Origin: Altererythrobacter sp.
GTDB taxonomy: Bacteria > Pseudomonadota > Alphaproteobacteria > Sphingomonadales > Sphingomonadaceae
Assembly: GCA_023260985.1 (NCBI GenBank)
Contig: JALRKY010000057.1
Span: forward strand, 1-56,558
Length of the DNA stretch: 56,558 bases
Reading direction: 5' to 3'
Shown: positions 13,127 through 22,199 of the stretch, piece after piece
How positions within the stretch are numbered: position 1 is the first letter of the stretch
Layout: the number at the start of each line of letters is the position of its first letter
The notes under the pieces: model-generated
What the model was told of the DNA's origin: nothing
The model's database searches: none
What the model saw: only the letters and a program-made list of their open reading frames with translations
Made by a program: the position numbers and the translations under genes

Positions 13127-16100
13127 TCAGCCTGCCAGAAGGCTCGCATTGCCGCCCGCAGCGGTCGTGTCGACGCAAGTCACCCGTTCGGTGGCAAACC
13201 GCGTGAGATAGTGCGGCCCGCCCGCCTTGGGGCCGGTGCCGGAAAGGCCCTGTCCGCCGAAGGGCTGGCTTTCCACCACTGCGCCGATCTGGTTGCGGTT
13301 TACGTAGAAATTGCCCACCCGCGCCCGCGCCTCGACCATGCGCCGGGTCGCCGCGATGCGGCTGTGTAGTCCCAGCGTCAGGCCGAAACCGGTGGCGTTG
13401 ATGTCATCGACCACGCGTTCAATCTCGCCCGCGGCATAGCGCGCGACATGCAGGATCGGCCCGAAGTTTTCCTTGCTGAGCTGCGCAATGCCGTCGATCT
13501 GGACGATGGCCGGGGCGACGAAGGTTCCCTTGGCGCATGCCGCAGGCACCTGGAGCTGCCACACGGGATTGCCCGCACTGCGCATCGCCGAAACATGCGC
13601 ATCGAGCGAGGCCTTGGCTTCGGCATCGATAACCGGGCCGACATCGGTTTCGAGCAGGGTAGGATCGCCCACATGCAAGGCCTCGAACCCGCCGCGGATC
13701 ATCTCGAGCATGCTGTCGGCGACGTCTTCCTGCAAATAGAGCACGCGCAGCGCGGAACAGCGTTGCCCCGCGCTCTGGAACGCGCTTCCCAGCACGTCGC
13801 GCACGACCTGTTCGGGCAAGGCGGAGCTGTCGACGATCATGGCGTTCTGACCGCCGGTCTCGGCTATCAGCGTGGCGATCGGGCCGTCGCGCCCGGCCAG
13901 GCTACGGTTGATCGCCTGCGCGGTCGCGGTCGAGCCGGTGAAGGCCACGCCGCACACGCCCGGATGCGCGGTGAGCGCGGCGCCCACGGCTCCGTCTCCG
14001 GGTACCAGCTGCAGTACGTCTTCGGGGATGCCCGCTTCATGGCACAGCTTGACCGCCAGCGCGGCGATCAGCGGGGTCTGCTCGGCCGGTTTGGCGAGCA
14101 CGCAATTGCCCGCGGCCAGTCCCGCAGCGGCCATGCCAATGAAGATCGCGAGCGGGAAGTTCCATGGCGCGATGGTGGCGAACACCCCGCGCCCGTGCAG
14201 CCGCAGTAGGTTCTCTTCGCCGGTCGGCCCCGGCAGCACCAGCGGGGCTGCGAACTGGCGGCGCGCCTCGGCGGCATAATAGCGCAGGAAATCGACCGCT
14301 TCGCGTAGCTCAAGCACAGCATCGACCAACGTCTTGCCCGCTTCGCGCTGGCACAGCGACAGGAACTCCGCCGTATGCGCTTCGAACAGGTCGGCTGCCG
14401 CTTCGAGTAGCAGTCCGCGCTTGTCGCCGCCCAGCGCGTCCCAGCCCGGCTGGATCGCCTGCGAAGCCTCGACGCCTTCGGAGATCCCCTTGGCGGTGGC
14501 ATAGGTGACGGTGCCGACTCGCTGTCCGAAATCATAGGGTGAACTCACGCCAATCTGCGCGCCGCCCGCACCGAAGGCGGGTTCTGCCGACCATTGTTTC
14601 GAGGCCAGCACGGCGAGCTGCTCGAGCAGCGTCTCGCGCACAAGCGGGTCGGACAAATCGACCCCGGCGCTGTTGCGGCGCGCACCGAAAATGTCGGCCG
14701 GAGACGGGATCGCAGGATTGCACTTGGGTTCGAGCGCTGAGAGTTCGGCCACCGGGTCACCGGTCATTTCCTCGATCGGCACTTCGCTGTCGGCCATCCG
14801 GTTGACGAAGCTGGTGTTGGCGCCGTTTTCGAGCAGCCGCCTCACGAGATAGGCGAGCAATTCCTTGTGCCCGCCGACCGGGGCGTAGATCCGCACGCGC
14901 GTGCGATCGTTTCCTTCGGACTGCGCCAGCGCGTCATAGACTTCCTCGCCCATGCCGTGGAGGCGCTGGAACTCGAAGGGCTTGCCGCCGCTCAATGCCT
15001 TTACCGCGCCGATAGTATAGGCGTTGTGGGTGGCAAAGGCGGGCAGGATCACGTCGCTGTGTTCGAACAGGCGCGCGGCGCAAGCGAGATAGGACACGTC
15101 GGTCGCCACCTTGCGGGTGAACACCGGGTAGTCGGTGTAGCCGCCCACCTGGCTCGCCTTGATCTCGCTGTCCCAATAGGCGCCCTTGACCAGCCGCACG
15201 AAGAAGCGGCGCCCGTGGCCGCGCGCCAGCTTCGCCACCCAGTCGCACAGCGGCACGCCGCGCTTCTGGTAGGCCTGGATGGCGAGGCCGAAGCCCTCCC
15301 ATGCCGATCCGTCGGGCCGGGTGAACAGCTTGTCATCCGCGGCGAGATCCTCGATGATGTCGAGCGACAGTTCAAGCCGCTCGGCCTCTTCGGCATCGAC
15401 CGTGAAGTGGATGTCGGCGTCGCGCGCCTTGATCGCCAGCTCGCGCAGCATCGGCACCAGCGCCGCGCGCGCCTCTTCGGCGTGGACGAAACCGTACTTC
15501 GGATGCAGCGCCGAAAGCTTCACCGAAATGCCGGGCGACGCGGCGACTCCGCCCTTCGCCACTCGCGCGACCGCATCAAGCGCGGTGTCGTAAGCCTGCC
15601 GATAGCGCTCAGCATCGGCAAAGGTCATCGCCGCTTCGCCAAGCATGTCGAAGCTGTGGGATAGCCCGCGCTTGCTTTCGGGCGCGGCGCGACCAAGCGC
15701 TTCGTCGATCGTGCGGCCGAACACGAATTGCCCTCCGAGGATCTTCATCGCCTGCAGCGTGGCGGTGCGCACTACCGGCTCGCCCAGCCGGTTCATTGTG
15801 CGCTTGAGCGTGGCGCCCATCCCGCGCTGATGCGCTTCGGGCGGGTCGAGCACTTCGCCGGTCAGCATCAGCGAGAAGGTGGCGGCATTGACGAAAGTGG
15901 AAGAGCTTTCGCCGAGGTGCTCGCTCCAGTCGATCTCGCCGATCTTGTCGCGGATCAGCGCGTCGGCGGTTCCGGCATCGGGCACGCGCAGCAGTGCCTC
16001 GGCGAGGCACATCAGAGCGATCCCTTCCTCGGTGTTGAGCCCATATTGATGGAGGAATGCGTCGATCCCGCTCGCCTTGGTCTTGCGGGCCCCGGCGATG

Positions 16101-16243
16101 AGCTTGGCCGCGAGAGCGGCTGCCTCGCCATGTCGCTGCGCGACCGGCGCGGCTTCGGCGATACGCTGTTCGACGATGGAAGCTTCTTCGGCGCGATAGG
16201 CCCTGCGCAGTGGCGAACGGTCGAGCGGTTGATGCTGGGACAA
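13127..16243 (-). CDS. putA: Bifunctional proline dehydrogenase / L-glutamate gamma-semialdehyde dehydrogenase, 1038 aa
   Basis: The first half is a proline dehydrogenase barrel (KGGVAASPGISVKLSALHP; FFVRLVKGAYWDSEIK; FATHNAYTIGAV; FEFQRLHGMGEEVYD) and the second an aldehyde dehydrogenase (TIAPWNFPLAIFIG; AFTGSTATAQ; AETGGQNAMIVDSSALPEQ; SAGQRCSALRVLYLQ with catalytic Cys; QPFGGQGLSGTGPKAGGP). It oxidises proline to glutamate with channelling of the intermediate. It lacks the N-terminal RHH repressor domain of long PutA forms. No ATG is available; I take TTG at 16243 (GCGGAG about 10 bases upstream), and TTG at 16261 is the alternative. Confidence 0.92.
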   Translation of the reverse strand: MSQHQPLDRSPLRRAYRAEEASIVEQRIAEAAPVAQRHGEAAALAAKLIAGARKTKASGIDAFLHQYGLNTEEGIALMCLAEALLRVPDAGTADALIRDKIGEIDWSEHLGESSSTFVNAATFSLMLTGEVLDPPEAHQRGMGATLKRTMNRLGEPVVRTATLQAMKILGGQFVFGRTIDEALGRAAPESKRGLSHSFDMLGEAAMTFADAERYRQAYDTALDAVARVAKGGVAASPGISVKLSALHPKYGFVHAEEARAALVPMLRELAIKARDADIHFTVDAEEAERLELSLDIIEDLAADDKLFTRPDGSAWEGFGLAIQAYQKRGVPLCDWVAKLARGHGRRFFVRLVKGAYWDSEIKASQVGGYTDYPVFTRKVATDVSYLACAARLFEHSDVILPAFATHNAYTIGAVKALSGGKPFEFQRLHGMGEEVYDALAQSEGNDRTRVRIYAPVGGHKELLAYLVRRLLENGANTSFVNRMADSEVPIEEMTGDPVAELSALEPKCNPAIPSPADIFGARRNSAGVDLSDPLVRETLLEQLAVLASKQWSAEPAFGAGGAQIGVSSPYDFGQRVGTVTYATAKGISEGVEASQAIQPGWDALGGDKRGLLLEAAADLFEAHTAEFLSLCQREAGKTLVDAVLELREAVDFLRYYAAEARRQFAAPLVLPGPTGEENLLRLHGRGVFATIAPWNFPLAIFIGMAAAGLAAGNCVLAKPAEQTPLIAALAVKLCHEAGIPEDVLQLVPGDGAVGAALTAHPGVCGVAFTGSTATAQAINRSLAGRDGPIATLIAETGGQNAMIVDSSALPEQVVRDVLGSAFQSAGQRCSALRVLYLQEDVADSMLEMIRGGFEALHVGDPTLLETDVGPVIDAEAKASLDAHVSAMRSAGNPVWQLQVPAACAKGTFVAPAIVQIDGIAQLSKENFGPILHVARYAAGEIERVVDDINATGFGLTLGLHSRIAATRRMVEARARVGNFYVNRNQIGAVVESQPFGGQGLSGTGPKAGGPHYLTRFATERVTCVDTTAAGGNASLLAG

Positions 16244-16471
16244 GATAAGGCGACTCCGCAAGGGCTGGCTTTGGAGCGCGATCTGGACCCGGTTTCAATT
16301 GTAATCAAGTGGGCAGAACGTCGCGTGCTCGAGCAGCCTCCTTGAGGCGGCCTGCACTAGTCGCTAACAGGCGGATTGTGCGGAGATTGTTCCGCCCGGC
16401 TGTGTGGCCAGCAGGTGTGGAGAGATCATGCTCGATTGCAAGCCGACCCGCGTCAGGCCCGGATTGATCGC

Positions 16472-17557
16472 ATGACAAGGCGCGATCCCGAACCCGCGCT
16501 CTACGCCGGCGATCTGTTTGGAGAGATCTACCAGGCTCAGCAGGTCGCACAGCCGGCTCCGGAGACGCCGCGCACTCTGGCGCCGGGGCTGGTCACGTGC
16601 CTGATCGCTGCGCTCGCCGCCATGTGGCTAGCCGAGCATTACGGCTTTCCCGCGATCCTGCTTGGCCTGCTTATCGGGTTGGCGCTCAACTTCCTGTCCG
16701 AACATCCGGCGCTGGGGCAGGGGCTGGACTTTGCCGCGCGCCATTTTCTGAGGTTCGGCATCGTGTTGCTGGGCATGCAGGTGACGCTGGCTCAGATCGG
16801 CGCGATCGGCTGGCTGCCCTTTGCCGGGCTGCTGGCGATCATGGCTTCGGCCTTCGGTACCGGGCTGCTCGGCGCGCGGATCGTGGGGCAGGGGCGTTAC
16901 GCTGGGGTGCTGGCCGGTGGCGCGACCGCGATCTGCGGGGCATCTGCCGCGCTGGCGCTCTATGGAGTGATCGGGCGCGACCGGCTCGACCAGTCGCGCT
17001 TTACCATCACGCTGGTGGGCATCGCGCTGGCGAGCGCGCTGGCGTTGTCGCTCTATCCGCTCATCGCCGAGACGCTGGGCCTGAACGATGCGCAGGCCGG
17101 CTATCTAGTCGGCGCTTCGATCCATGACGTGGCCCAGGCGATTGGCGGGGGCTACGCCATTTCCGATGAGGCGGGCGCGCAGGCGACGATCATCAAGTTG
17201 GCGCGCGTGGCGCTGCTCGCTCCCGTTGTGGCTTTGGTGGCGCTCTGGCTGGGCGAAGCCGGGCGCGCAGAAGCCGGGCCGCGCCCTGCATGGCGGCGGA
17301 TTTCGCTACCGTGGTTCATTGTCGCCTTCCTGCTGCTGGTGGTGCTCAATAGCTTCGCACCGATGCCCGATGGCTTTGCCGAGGGCGGGCTGGCTGGATC
17401 GAAATTCCTGCTGCTGCTGGCGGTAACCGCCACTGCGATGCGCTCGCATTTGTCGCTGCTGATTGAAGCCGGATGGCGGCCACTGGTGCCGGTGATTGCG
17501 GCGACGCTGGCGTCATTCGCCACTGCGCTGCTCGTATCGGTGGCGCTGATCGGCTGA
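16472..17557 (+). CDS. YeiH/UPF0324 family putative sulfate exporter, 361 aa
   Basis: ATG at 16472 (MTRRDPEPALYAGDLFGEIY) fits better than the open frame further upstream; the ribosome site is weak. About ten hydrophobic segments carry the family signatures FLRFGIVLLGMQVTLAQIGAIG, AGGATAICGASAALALYGVI, GYLVGASIHDVAQAIGGGYAISDEAGAQATIIKL, and MRSHLSLLIEAGWRPLVP. It is an inner-membrane transporter; sulfate export is the family's annotation and is not proven here. It is convergent with the Lrp gene, 6 bp apart. Confidence 0.85.
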   Translation: MTRRDPEPALYAGDLFGEIYQAQQVAQPAPETPRTLAPGLVTCLIAALAAMWLAEHYGFPAILLGLLIGLALNFLSEHPALGQGLDFAARHFLRFGIVLLGMQVTLAQIGAIGWLPFAGLLAIMASAFGTGLLGARIVGQGRYAGVLAGGATAICGASAALALYGVIGRDRLDQSRFTITLVGIALASALALSLYPLIAETLGLNDAQAGYLVGASIHDVAQAIGGGYAISDEAGAQATIIKLARVALLAPVVALVALWLGEAGRAEAGPRPAWRRISLPWFIVAFLLLVVLNSFAPMPDGFAEGGLAGSKFLLLLAVTATAMRSHLSLLIEAGWRPLVPVIAATLASFATALLVSVALIG

Positions 17558-17563
17558 GCGCGC

Positions 17564-18040
17564 TCAGGCCGGGCGCGGCAGCGCGGTGGTGTATTTCATC
17601 TCTTCCATCGAGAAGCTGGCGGTGACGTCGGCGAGGCCGGGCACGCGCCGGATCAACCGCTGGTAAATGCGGTCGTAATCGGCAATGTCGCGCACCCGCA
17701 GCTTGAGCATATAGTCGATGTCGCCCGCCATGCGGTGGCATTCGATGATTTCCTCGATCCCGGTGATCGCTTCGTGGAAGGCGGTGAGCCATTCGCCGTC
17801 GTGCCGGCTGGTGCGGATCGCCACGAACACGGTGGTGGCGAAGCCGACCCGAGCCGGATCGACCAGTGCCACGCGGCGCGCGATCACACCTGTCTCCTCC
17901 ATCCGCTTGATCCGCCGCCAGCAGGGATTGGTCGACAGGCCGACGCGGTCGGCAATGGCCTGCACCGGTAGCGAGGCATCAGCCTGCAGCAATGCAAGAA
18001 TTGTCCAATCCTTGGTATCAAGTTCGTGATAAATTGTCAT
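17564..18040 (-). CDS. Lrp/AsnC family transcriptional regulator, 158 aa
   Basis: ATG at 18040 begins MTIYHELDTKDWTILALLQ, the standard Lrp start; the upstream extension is not protein-like. The helix-turn-helix covers about residues 20-55 (AIADRVGLSTNPCWRRIKRMEETGVI) and the RAM ligand domain follows (ECHRMAGDIDYMLKLRVRDIADYDRIYQRLIRRVPGL). It probably senses an amino acid. putA lacks its own repressor domain and lies nearby, so proline control is possible, but the intervening gene is yeiH-like and no operator is evident. Confidence 0.88.
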   Translation of the reverse strand: MTIYHELDTKDWTILALLQADASLPVQAIADRVGLSTNPCWRRIKRMEETGVIARRVALVDPARVGFATTVFVAIRTSRHDGEWLTAFHEAITGIEEIIECHRMAGDIDYMLKLRVRDIADYDRIYQRLIRRVPGLADVTASFSMEEMKYTTALPRPA

Positions 18041-18155
18041 AGACAGTGTATTTATCTCAATATCGTGAGATTTTCCATCAAACTTTGGGATTTCATTGCG
18101 CGCGCGGCGTGGTATCCAGCTGCGCAGGACCGAACAGGGGGCTCGAGGACAGGCA

Positions 18156-18404
18156 ATGGATCGCAACACGATCGCGAAAGCATTCACCGAACACCCCGCA
18201 TCGGTGGGCGAAACCTACGGCGACCATCTGGTGCATGCCACCGGCTTCGGCGTGCGCATGGTGCTGGGCGGGCTCGCCTGCATGCTGCACGGCCTCTTGC
18301 CGTTCCTCTTCGTCAAGACCGGCAGCGAACAGATCGAAACGCTGCACGGCAAGATGATCGTCAATCGCAGCAAACTGCCCCAGCCGCTCGACTTCGTGAT
18401 CTGA
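18156..18404 (+). CDS. DUF6356 family protein, 82 aa
   Basis: ATG at 18156 has GAGG about 6 bases upstream. The product starts MDRNTIAKAFTEHPASVGET and has a hydrophobic centre, GFGVRMVLGGLACMLHGLLPFLFVKTGSEQI, then a Leu-His motif. This is the pattern of small Sphingomonadales membrane-associated proteins grouped as DUF6356. It probably has one or two membrane segments. Function unknown. About 130 bp without features separate it from the next operon. Confidence 0.75.
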   Translation: MDRNTIAKAFTEHPASVGETYGDHLVHATGFGVRMVLGGLACMLHGLLPFLFVKTGSEQIETLHGKMIVNRSKLPQPLDFVI

Positions 18405-18536
18405 TCGCGATCGGGGGCCACCGCGCCCTTCCCAACAAAGAGCATCCCGTCGCCCGAAAAATCGGCTAACGTGCTGTCCGGATTGCCGGTCTGCGCCGCA
18501 GCGGCATGTCGGTAGCGAAGGGGAAATGCAGCTATC

Positions 18537-19649
18537 ATGGGCAAATTGTCGGGCATTACGGTAGTCGATCTGACGCAATTCCTGCCCGGTCCGATGATGA
18601 CAGTAATGATGGCCGACCAGGGCGCCCAAGTGATTAAGGTCGAACCCTCCGCAGGCGATCCGGCACGCGAGCAGGCTCCGTTCGACAGCTATGGCACCGC
18701 CGAACAGTCGGTGTGGTTTGCTAATCTCAACCGCGGCAAGCAGAGCGTCACGCTCGACCTCAAGAGCGAGGAAGGTAAGGCGCATTTGCGCGAGCTGTGT
18801 CGCCGCGCGGACGTGTTCGTCGAAGGCTTTCGCCCCGGCGTGATGGCGCGGCTCGGCTTCGACTATGAAGCGGTCAGGGCGCTCAAGCCCGATATCGTCT
18901 ATTGCTCGATCTCCGCCTTCGGGCAGGAAGGCGCGCTAGCGCATCACCCCGCGCATGACATGGCGGTGCAGGCGATGGCGGGCTTCCTCAGCGTGAACGA
19001 CGGGCCCGACGGAGCGCCGGTCGTGCCCGGCGTCGCCAGCAGCGACATGGCCGCCGGCCTCACCGCGCTGTCGGCAGTGCTGATGGCCCTGGTGGGCCGC
19101 GACCGCACGGGTGAAGGCGCCTATATCGATTGCGCCATGTTCGACAGCCTGCTGCCGTGGTGCGTCCACACTGCAGGCAGCGCGATCGCCGGTGGGCCAA
19201 GCCCCAAATCGGCGGAGCAGCGTTCGCTCGGCGGGGCGGGCTTCTACCAGGTCTATGAGACGAAGGACGGCAAGCATGTCGTGCTGGGCGGGCGCGAGAT
19301 CAAATTCGCGCGCAACCTGCTCCTCGCGCTCGGTCGTGAAGACCTGCTCCCCATCGCCGAAGCTCCGGCGGGGCAGCAGGAGGAACTGATCGATTTCCTG
19401 CGGGCGACTTTCGCCACCCGCACGCGCGACGAGTGGGGCAGCTGGTTCGCCGACAAGGATGTCGCTTTCTCACCCGTGCTCGATTTCCGCGAAGCGCTTG
19501 ACGAACCGCATATTGCCGAACGGGGGCTATGGGTCGAGAGTGAAGGCGGCGGGCATCACATTGCCCCGTCGATCCGGTTCGCGGGATATAATTGGACGCC
19601 GGGCCCGGTGCCCGCCCTGGGCGAATCCAACAAGGAGTGCTTGTCATGA
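18537..19649 (+). CDS. CaiB/BaiF family CoA-transferase, 370 aa
   Basis: The start MGKLSGITVVDLTQFLPGPMMTVMMADQGAQVIKVEP is a typical family III CoA-transferase N-terminus. The catalytic aspartate is in GEGAYIDCAMFDSLL (about residue 199), after the usual VNLDLK and VEGFRPGVMARLG segments. It moves CoA from an acyl-CoA donor to a carboxylic acid. It heads an operon with the hydratase-like, YciI and NTF2-like genes (4-bp overlaps), so it likely activates an acid for the next enzyme. Confidence 0.88.
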   Translation: MGKLSGITVVDLTQFLPGPMMTVMMADQGAQVIKVEPSAGDPAREQAPFDSYGTAEQSVWFANLNRGKQSVTLDLKSEEGKAHLRELCRRADVFVEGFRPGVMARLGFDYEAVRALKPDIVYCSISAFGQEGALAHHPAHDMAVQAMAGFLSVNDGPDGAPVVPGVASSDMAAGLTALSAVLMALVGRDRTGEGAYIDCAMFDSLLPWCVHTAGSAIAGGPSPKSAEQRSLGGAGFYQVYETKDGKHVVLGGREIKFARNLLLALGREDLLPIAEAPAGQQEELIDFLRATFATRTRDEWGSWFADKDVAFSPVLDFREALDEPHIAERGLWVESEGGGHHIAPSIRFAGYNWTPGPVPALGESNKECLS

Positions 19650-20401
19650 ACCTACGCCTCGAAAAGCATGGTGCGGTGGCGCGGCTGATGATCGCCCGGC
19701 CCGATGCGCGCAATGCAATCAACATGGCGATGTGGGAAGCCTTGCCCGGCTTGATCGCCGAGGCGGAAGACGATCCGGCGATCCGCGTGCTCGAACTGCG
19801 CGCTGCCGATGGCGCGGGTGCCTTTTCGGCGGGCGCAGACATCAAGGAAATGCTCGCCCACAAGGACAAAATGGGTTGGCACGAAGCCAACCAGGCCGAG
19901 ATCAACCGGGTCCAGTACGAGCTGACGCGGGTCGATCTGCCGACTGTCGCCTTCATCGATGGCGATTGCATCGGCGGCGGCTGCGGGCTGGCGCTGGCCT
20001 GCGACATTCGCGTCGCGACCAAGAGGGCCCGCTTCGGCATCACTCCGGGCAAGCTGGGGCTGGTCTATCCTTTGCACGATGTGAAGCTGCTGACCGATTT
20101 GGTCGGCCCAGGGCAGGCCAAGCGTATCCTGTTCACCGGTGAACTGCTCAGTGCCGAAGAGGCCTTGCGGATCGGGCTGGTCGAAATCCTGGCTGACAGC
20201 GCCGATGCGCTGATCGAGCAGATCCTCGCCGCTTCGACCTACTCAGCGCGCGATAACAAGTCGTTCGTGCGCCGCGTGCTCGACGGGCAGGCGAGCGACG
20301 ATACGACCACTCTGGGTGTGTTCGCCGCCGCCTTCACGCGCGAGGATTTCGTCGAAGGTTCGCAGGCTTTCCTCGAGAAACGCAAGCCGAGGTTCAAATG
20401 A
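19646..20401 (+). CDS. Enoyl-CoA hydratase/isomerase family protein, 251 aa
   Basis: ATG at 19646 overlaps the CaiB stop (ATGA), with AAGGAG upstream. Crotonase motifs: RPDARNAINMAMW, AFSAGADIKEM (oxyanion-hole and CoA site) and FIDGDCIGGGCGLALACDIRVA. The usual catalytic glutamate in the P-E-x-x-L-G element is glycine here (TPGKLGLVYP), so it may not be a classical hydratase; isomerase, hydrolase or decarboxylase activity is possible. It is translationally coupled to its neighbours. Confidence 0.85.
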   Translation: MNLRLEKHGAVARLMIARPDARNAINMAMWEALPGLIAEAEDDPAIRVLELRAADGAGAFSAGADIKEMLAHKDKMGWHEANQAEINRVQYELTRVDLPTVAFIDGDCIGGGCGLALACDIRVATKRARFGITPGKLGLVYPLHDVKLLTDLVGPGQAKRILFTGELLSAEEALRIGLVEILADSADALIEQILAASTYSARDNKSFVRRVLDGQASDDTTTLGVFAAAFTREDFVEGSQAFLEKRKPRFK

Positions 20402-20715
20402 AGAAGCTGTTCGCCTTTTATTGCCGCGATGGCGAGCACAGCGCGATGTTCCGTGAACATGCGCATGACGCCTTGCTTGAGCACTTCGCCGAACACGGCA
20501 AGGACTTCGCCGTGGCGGGGCCGATGGTGAAAGGCGACAAGATCGTCGGCTCGCTGCTGGTAATCAGGGCCGCGGATGAAAGCGATGCCCGCGCCAAGCT
20601 CGAAACGATCCCCTATTTCTCGGTCGGTGTGTGGCAATCGATCCGCGTCGACGAGTTCCAGCCCTTGTTCGGCGACTGGGCCGCCAGTCTGGCAGAGGAG
20701 GCGAAGCATGGCTGA
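20398..20715 (+). CDS. YciI family protein, 105 aa
   Basis: ATG at 20398 overlaps the previous stop by 4 bp. The small ferredoxin-like YciI fold is indicated by LFAFYCRDGEH, FREHAHDALLEHF, AGPMVKGDKIVGSLLVIRA, DESDARAKLETIPYFSVGVWQSIRVDEF. The conserved His and Asp could be catalytic (family members include chloromuconolactone dehalogenase-like enzymes). In this operon it may process a lactone or other intermediate; that is inference. Confidence 0.82.
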   Translation: MKKLFAFYCRDGEHSAMFREHAHDALLEHFAEHGKDFAVAGPMVKGDKIVGSLLVIRAADESDARAKLETIPYFSVGVWQSIRVDEFQPLFGDWAASLAEEAKHG

Positions 20716-21289
20716 GGATCTGGCTGAAGAACTCGAAGCCTATGCCGCGGCGTGGAGCCGCTTGGCGACTGACGGCATCGCCGATTTCTGGCGGCGCGAC
20801 CATTTCCGCTTCTATAAGGCGGAGGACATGCGCGAGCTGTTCACAGAATTCCCCGGCCTACTGGCTTACTGGCGCAACAATGAGAAATTGCACGATAGCG
20901 TCTGGCTCGAATTCCACGGCGTGCTCGACCTAGGGATTCCCGGCCCTGCGCGGCTCGTCAGCGCACAGATGGAATGGCGCATCGCCTATCGTGAAGACGC
21001 GCTCGATGCAGGCGGCCTGCCTTACCGCCATGCCGGCAAGGCGACGTCAGGCTGGAACCATGTGCTGAGCCTGTGGGAAGAGGTCGACGGGCGCTGGTAT
21101 CTCACCGGCTGGTGCGAAGCGCCCGATCGCGCCGACCTATCTTTCCGACCTGATCTATCGCGTGGCGGGCGATTCCGACTGAAGCATAGCCCGACCGGGG
21201 TGACGGGTCAGGGGATCAGGACGGTCGAGCCGGTAGTCTTGCGCGCTTCGAGGACGCGATGCGCCTGCGCTGCTTCCGTCAGCGGATAG
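20708..21289 (+). CDS. NTF2-like protein with frameshifted C-terminus, 193 aa as read
   Basis: ATG at 20708 lies 8 bp inside the YciI gene. The product reads as a SnoaL/NTF2-type domain (DFWRRDHFRFYKAEDM, EFPGLLAYWRNNEKLHDSVWLEFHG, HVLSLWEEVDGRWYLTGW) up to about residue 138. After that the frame becomes Arg/Cys-rich and runs 82 bp into the convergent oxidoreductase gene. In the +1 frame the same DNA reads APTYLSDLIYRVAGDSD and stops at 21182, a much more natural end. I infer an indel near 21120 (mutation or sequence error). Confidence 0.6.
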   Translation: MAEDLAEELEAYAAAWSRLATDGIADFWRRDHFRFYKAEDMRELFTEFPGLLAYWRNNEKLHDSVWLEFHGVLDLGIPGPARLVSAQMEWRIAYREDALDAGGLPYRHAGKATSGWNHVLSLWEEVDGRWYLTGWCEAPDRADLSFRPDLSRGGRFRLKHSPTGVTGQGIRTVEPVVLRASRTRCACAASVSG

Positions 21290-22185
21290 GTTTTGCCGAT
21301 CGTTACTTCGACCTTTCCGCTGCCCAGCATGCTCCAGACCCGGGCAATGCCGAGCGCGCGGTCTTCCGGCGAAGCGTAATAGTGGAACAGCGTGGGGCGC
21401 GTGACGAAGAGCGAGCCCTTCTGCGCCAATATGCCCAGATTCACTCCGTCGACCGGACCCGAGGCATTGCCGAAGCTGACTAGCAACCCGCGCGGGCTGA
21501 GACTGTCGAGCGAGGCGATGAAAGTGTCCTTGCCCACCCCGTCGAACACTACCGGCACGCCCGCGCCATCGGTCAATTCGCGCACGCCGGGGGCGATCTC
21601 GTCGCGGTCATAGCGGATCACATGGTCGCAGCCCGCCGCAAATGCGATGTCGGCCTTGGCCTGCGACGAGACGGTGCCGATGACCTGCACTCCGATCGCT
21701 TTCAGCCATTGCACCATCAACAGCCCCACACCGCCTGCCGCGGCATGGACCAGCACCGTGTCGCCCGGTTTCACATGGGCGCAACGTTCGACCAGCGCTT
21801 CGACTGTCGCCGCCTTGAGGATCGCGGCAGCCGCGATATCGTCAGGAATGTCGTCAGGCAATCTGTAGAGCGCATCGGCGGGCATCACCCGATGTGTGGC
21901 ATAGGCGCCGAGCCCTGGCCCCATATAGGCGACGCGGTCGCCGACGGCGAAGCCGGTCACCCCGTCGCCGAGCGCAATTATACGCCCGGCCGCCTCCAGC
22001 CCCAGCCCGTTCGGCAGTTCGATCGGGTAGAGCCCTGTGCGGTGATAGGTGTCGATGAAGTTGAGGCCCACTGCGCCGTGTTCGACCAGCACTTGCCCGG
22101 GGCCCGGCGCAGGCAGGTCATCCTCGACCCAGCCGATCATCTCCGGCCCGCCGTGCCGTTCGATCACCGCGCGTGTGCATTTCAT
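21208..22185 (-). CDS. Quinone oxidoreductase (zeta-crystallin type MDR), 325 aa
   Basis: ATG at 22185 has AAGGGA 9 bases upstream. GroES-like N-terminal domain (GAVGLNFIDTYHRTGLYPIELPNGLGLEAAGRI) then NADPH-binding Rossmann fold (TVLVHAAAGGVGLLMVQWLKAIG) and FDGVGKDTFIASLDSLSPRGLLVSFGNASGPVDGVN. There are no zinc ligands, as usual for QOR. It reduces quinones or enones with NADPH. It is the last gene of the HMGL-HyuA-HyuB operon, 14 bp after HyuB. Confidence 0.9.
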   Translation of the reverse strand: MKCTRAVIERHGGPEMIGWVEDDLPAPGPGQVLVEHGAVGLNFIDTYHRTGLYPIELPNGLGLEAAGRIIALGDGVTGFAVGDRVAYMGPGLGAYATHRVMPADALYRLPDDIPDDIAAAAILKAATVEALVERCAHVKPGDTVLVHAAAGGVGLLMVQWLKAIGVQVIGTVSSQAKADIAFAAGCDHVIRYDRDEIAPGVRELTDGAGVPVVFDGVGKDTFIASLDSLSPRGLLVSFGNASGPVDGVNLGILAQKGSLFVTRPTLFHYYASPEDRALGIARVWSMLGSGKVEVTIGKTYPLTEAAQAHRVLEARKTTGSTVLIP

Positions 22186-22199
22186 CTTTTGCTGTCCCT

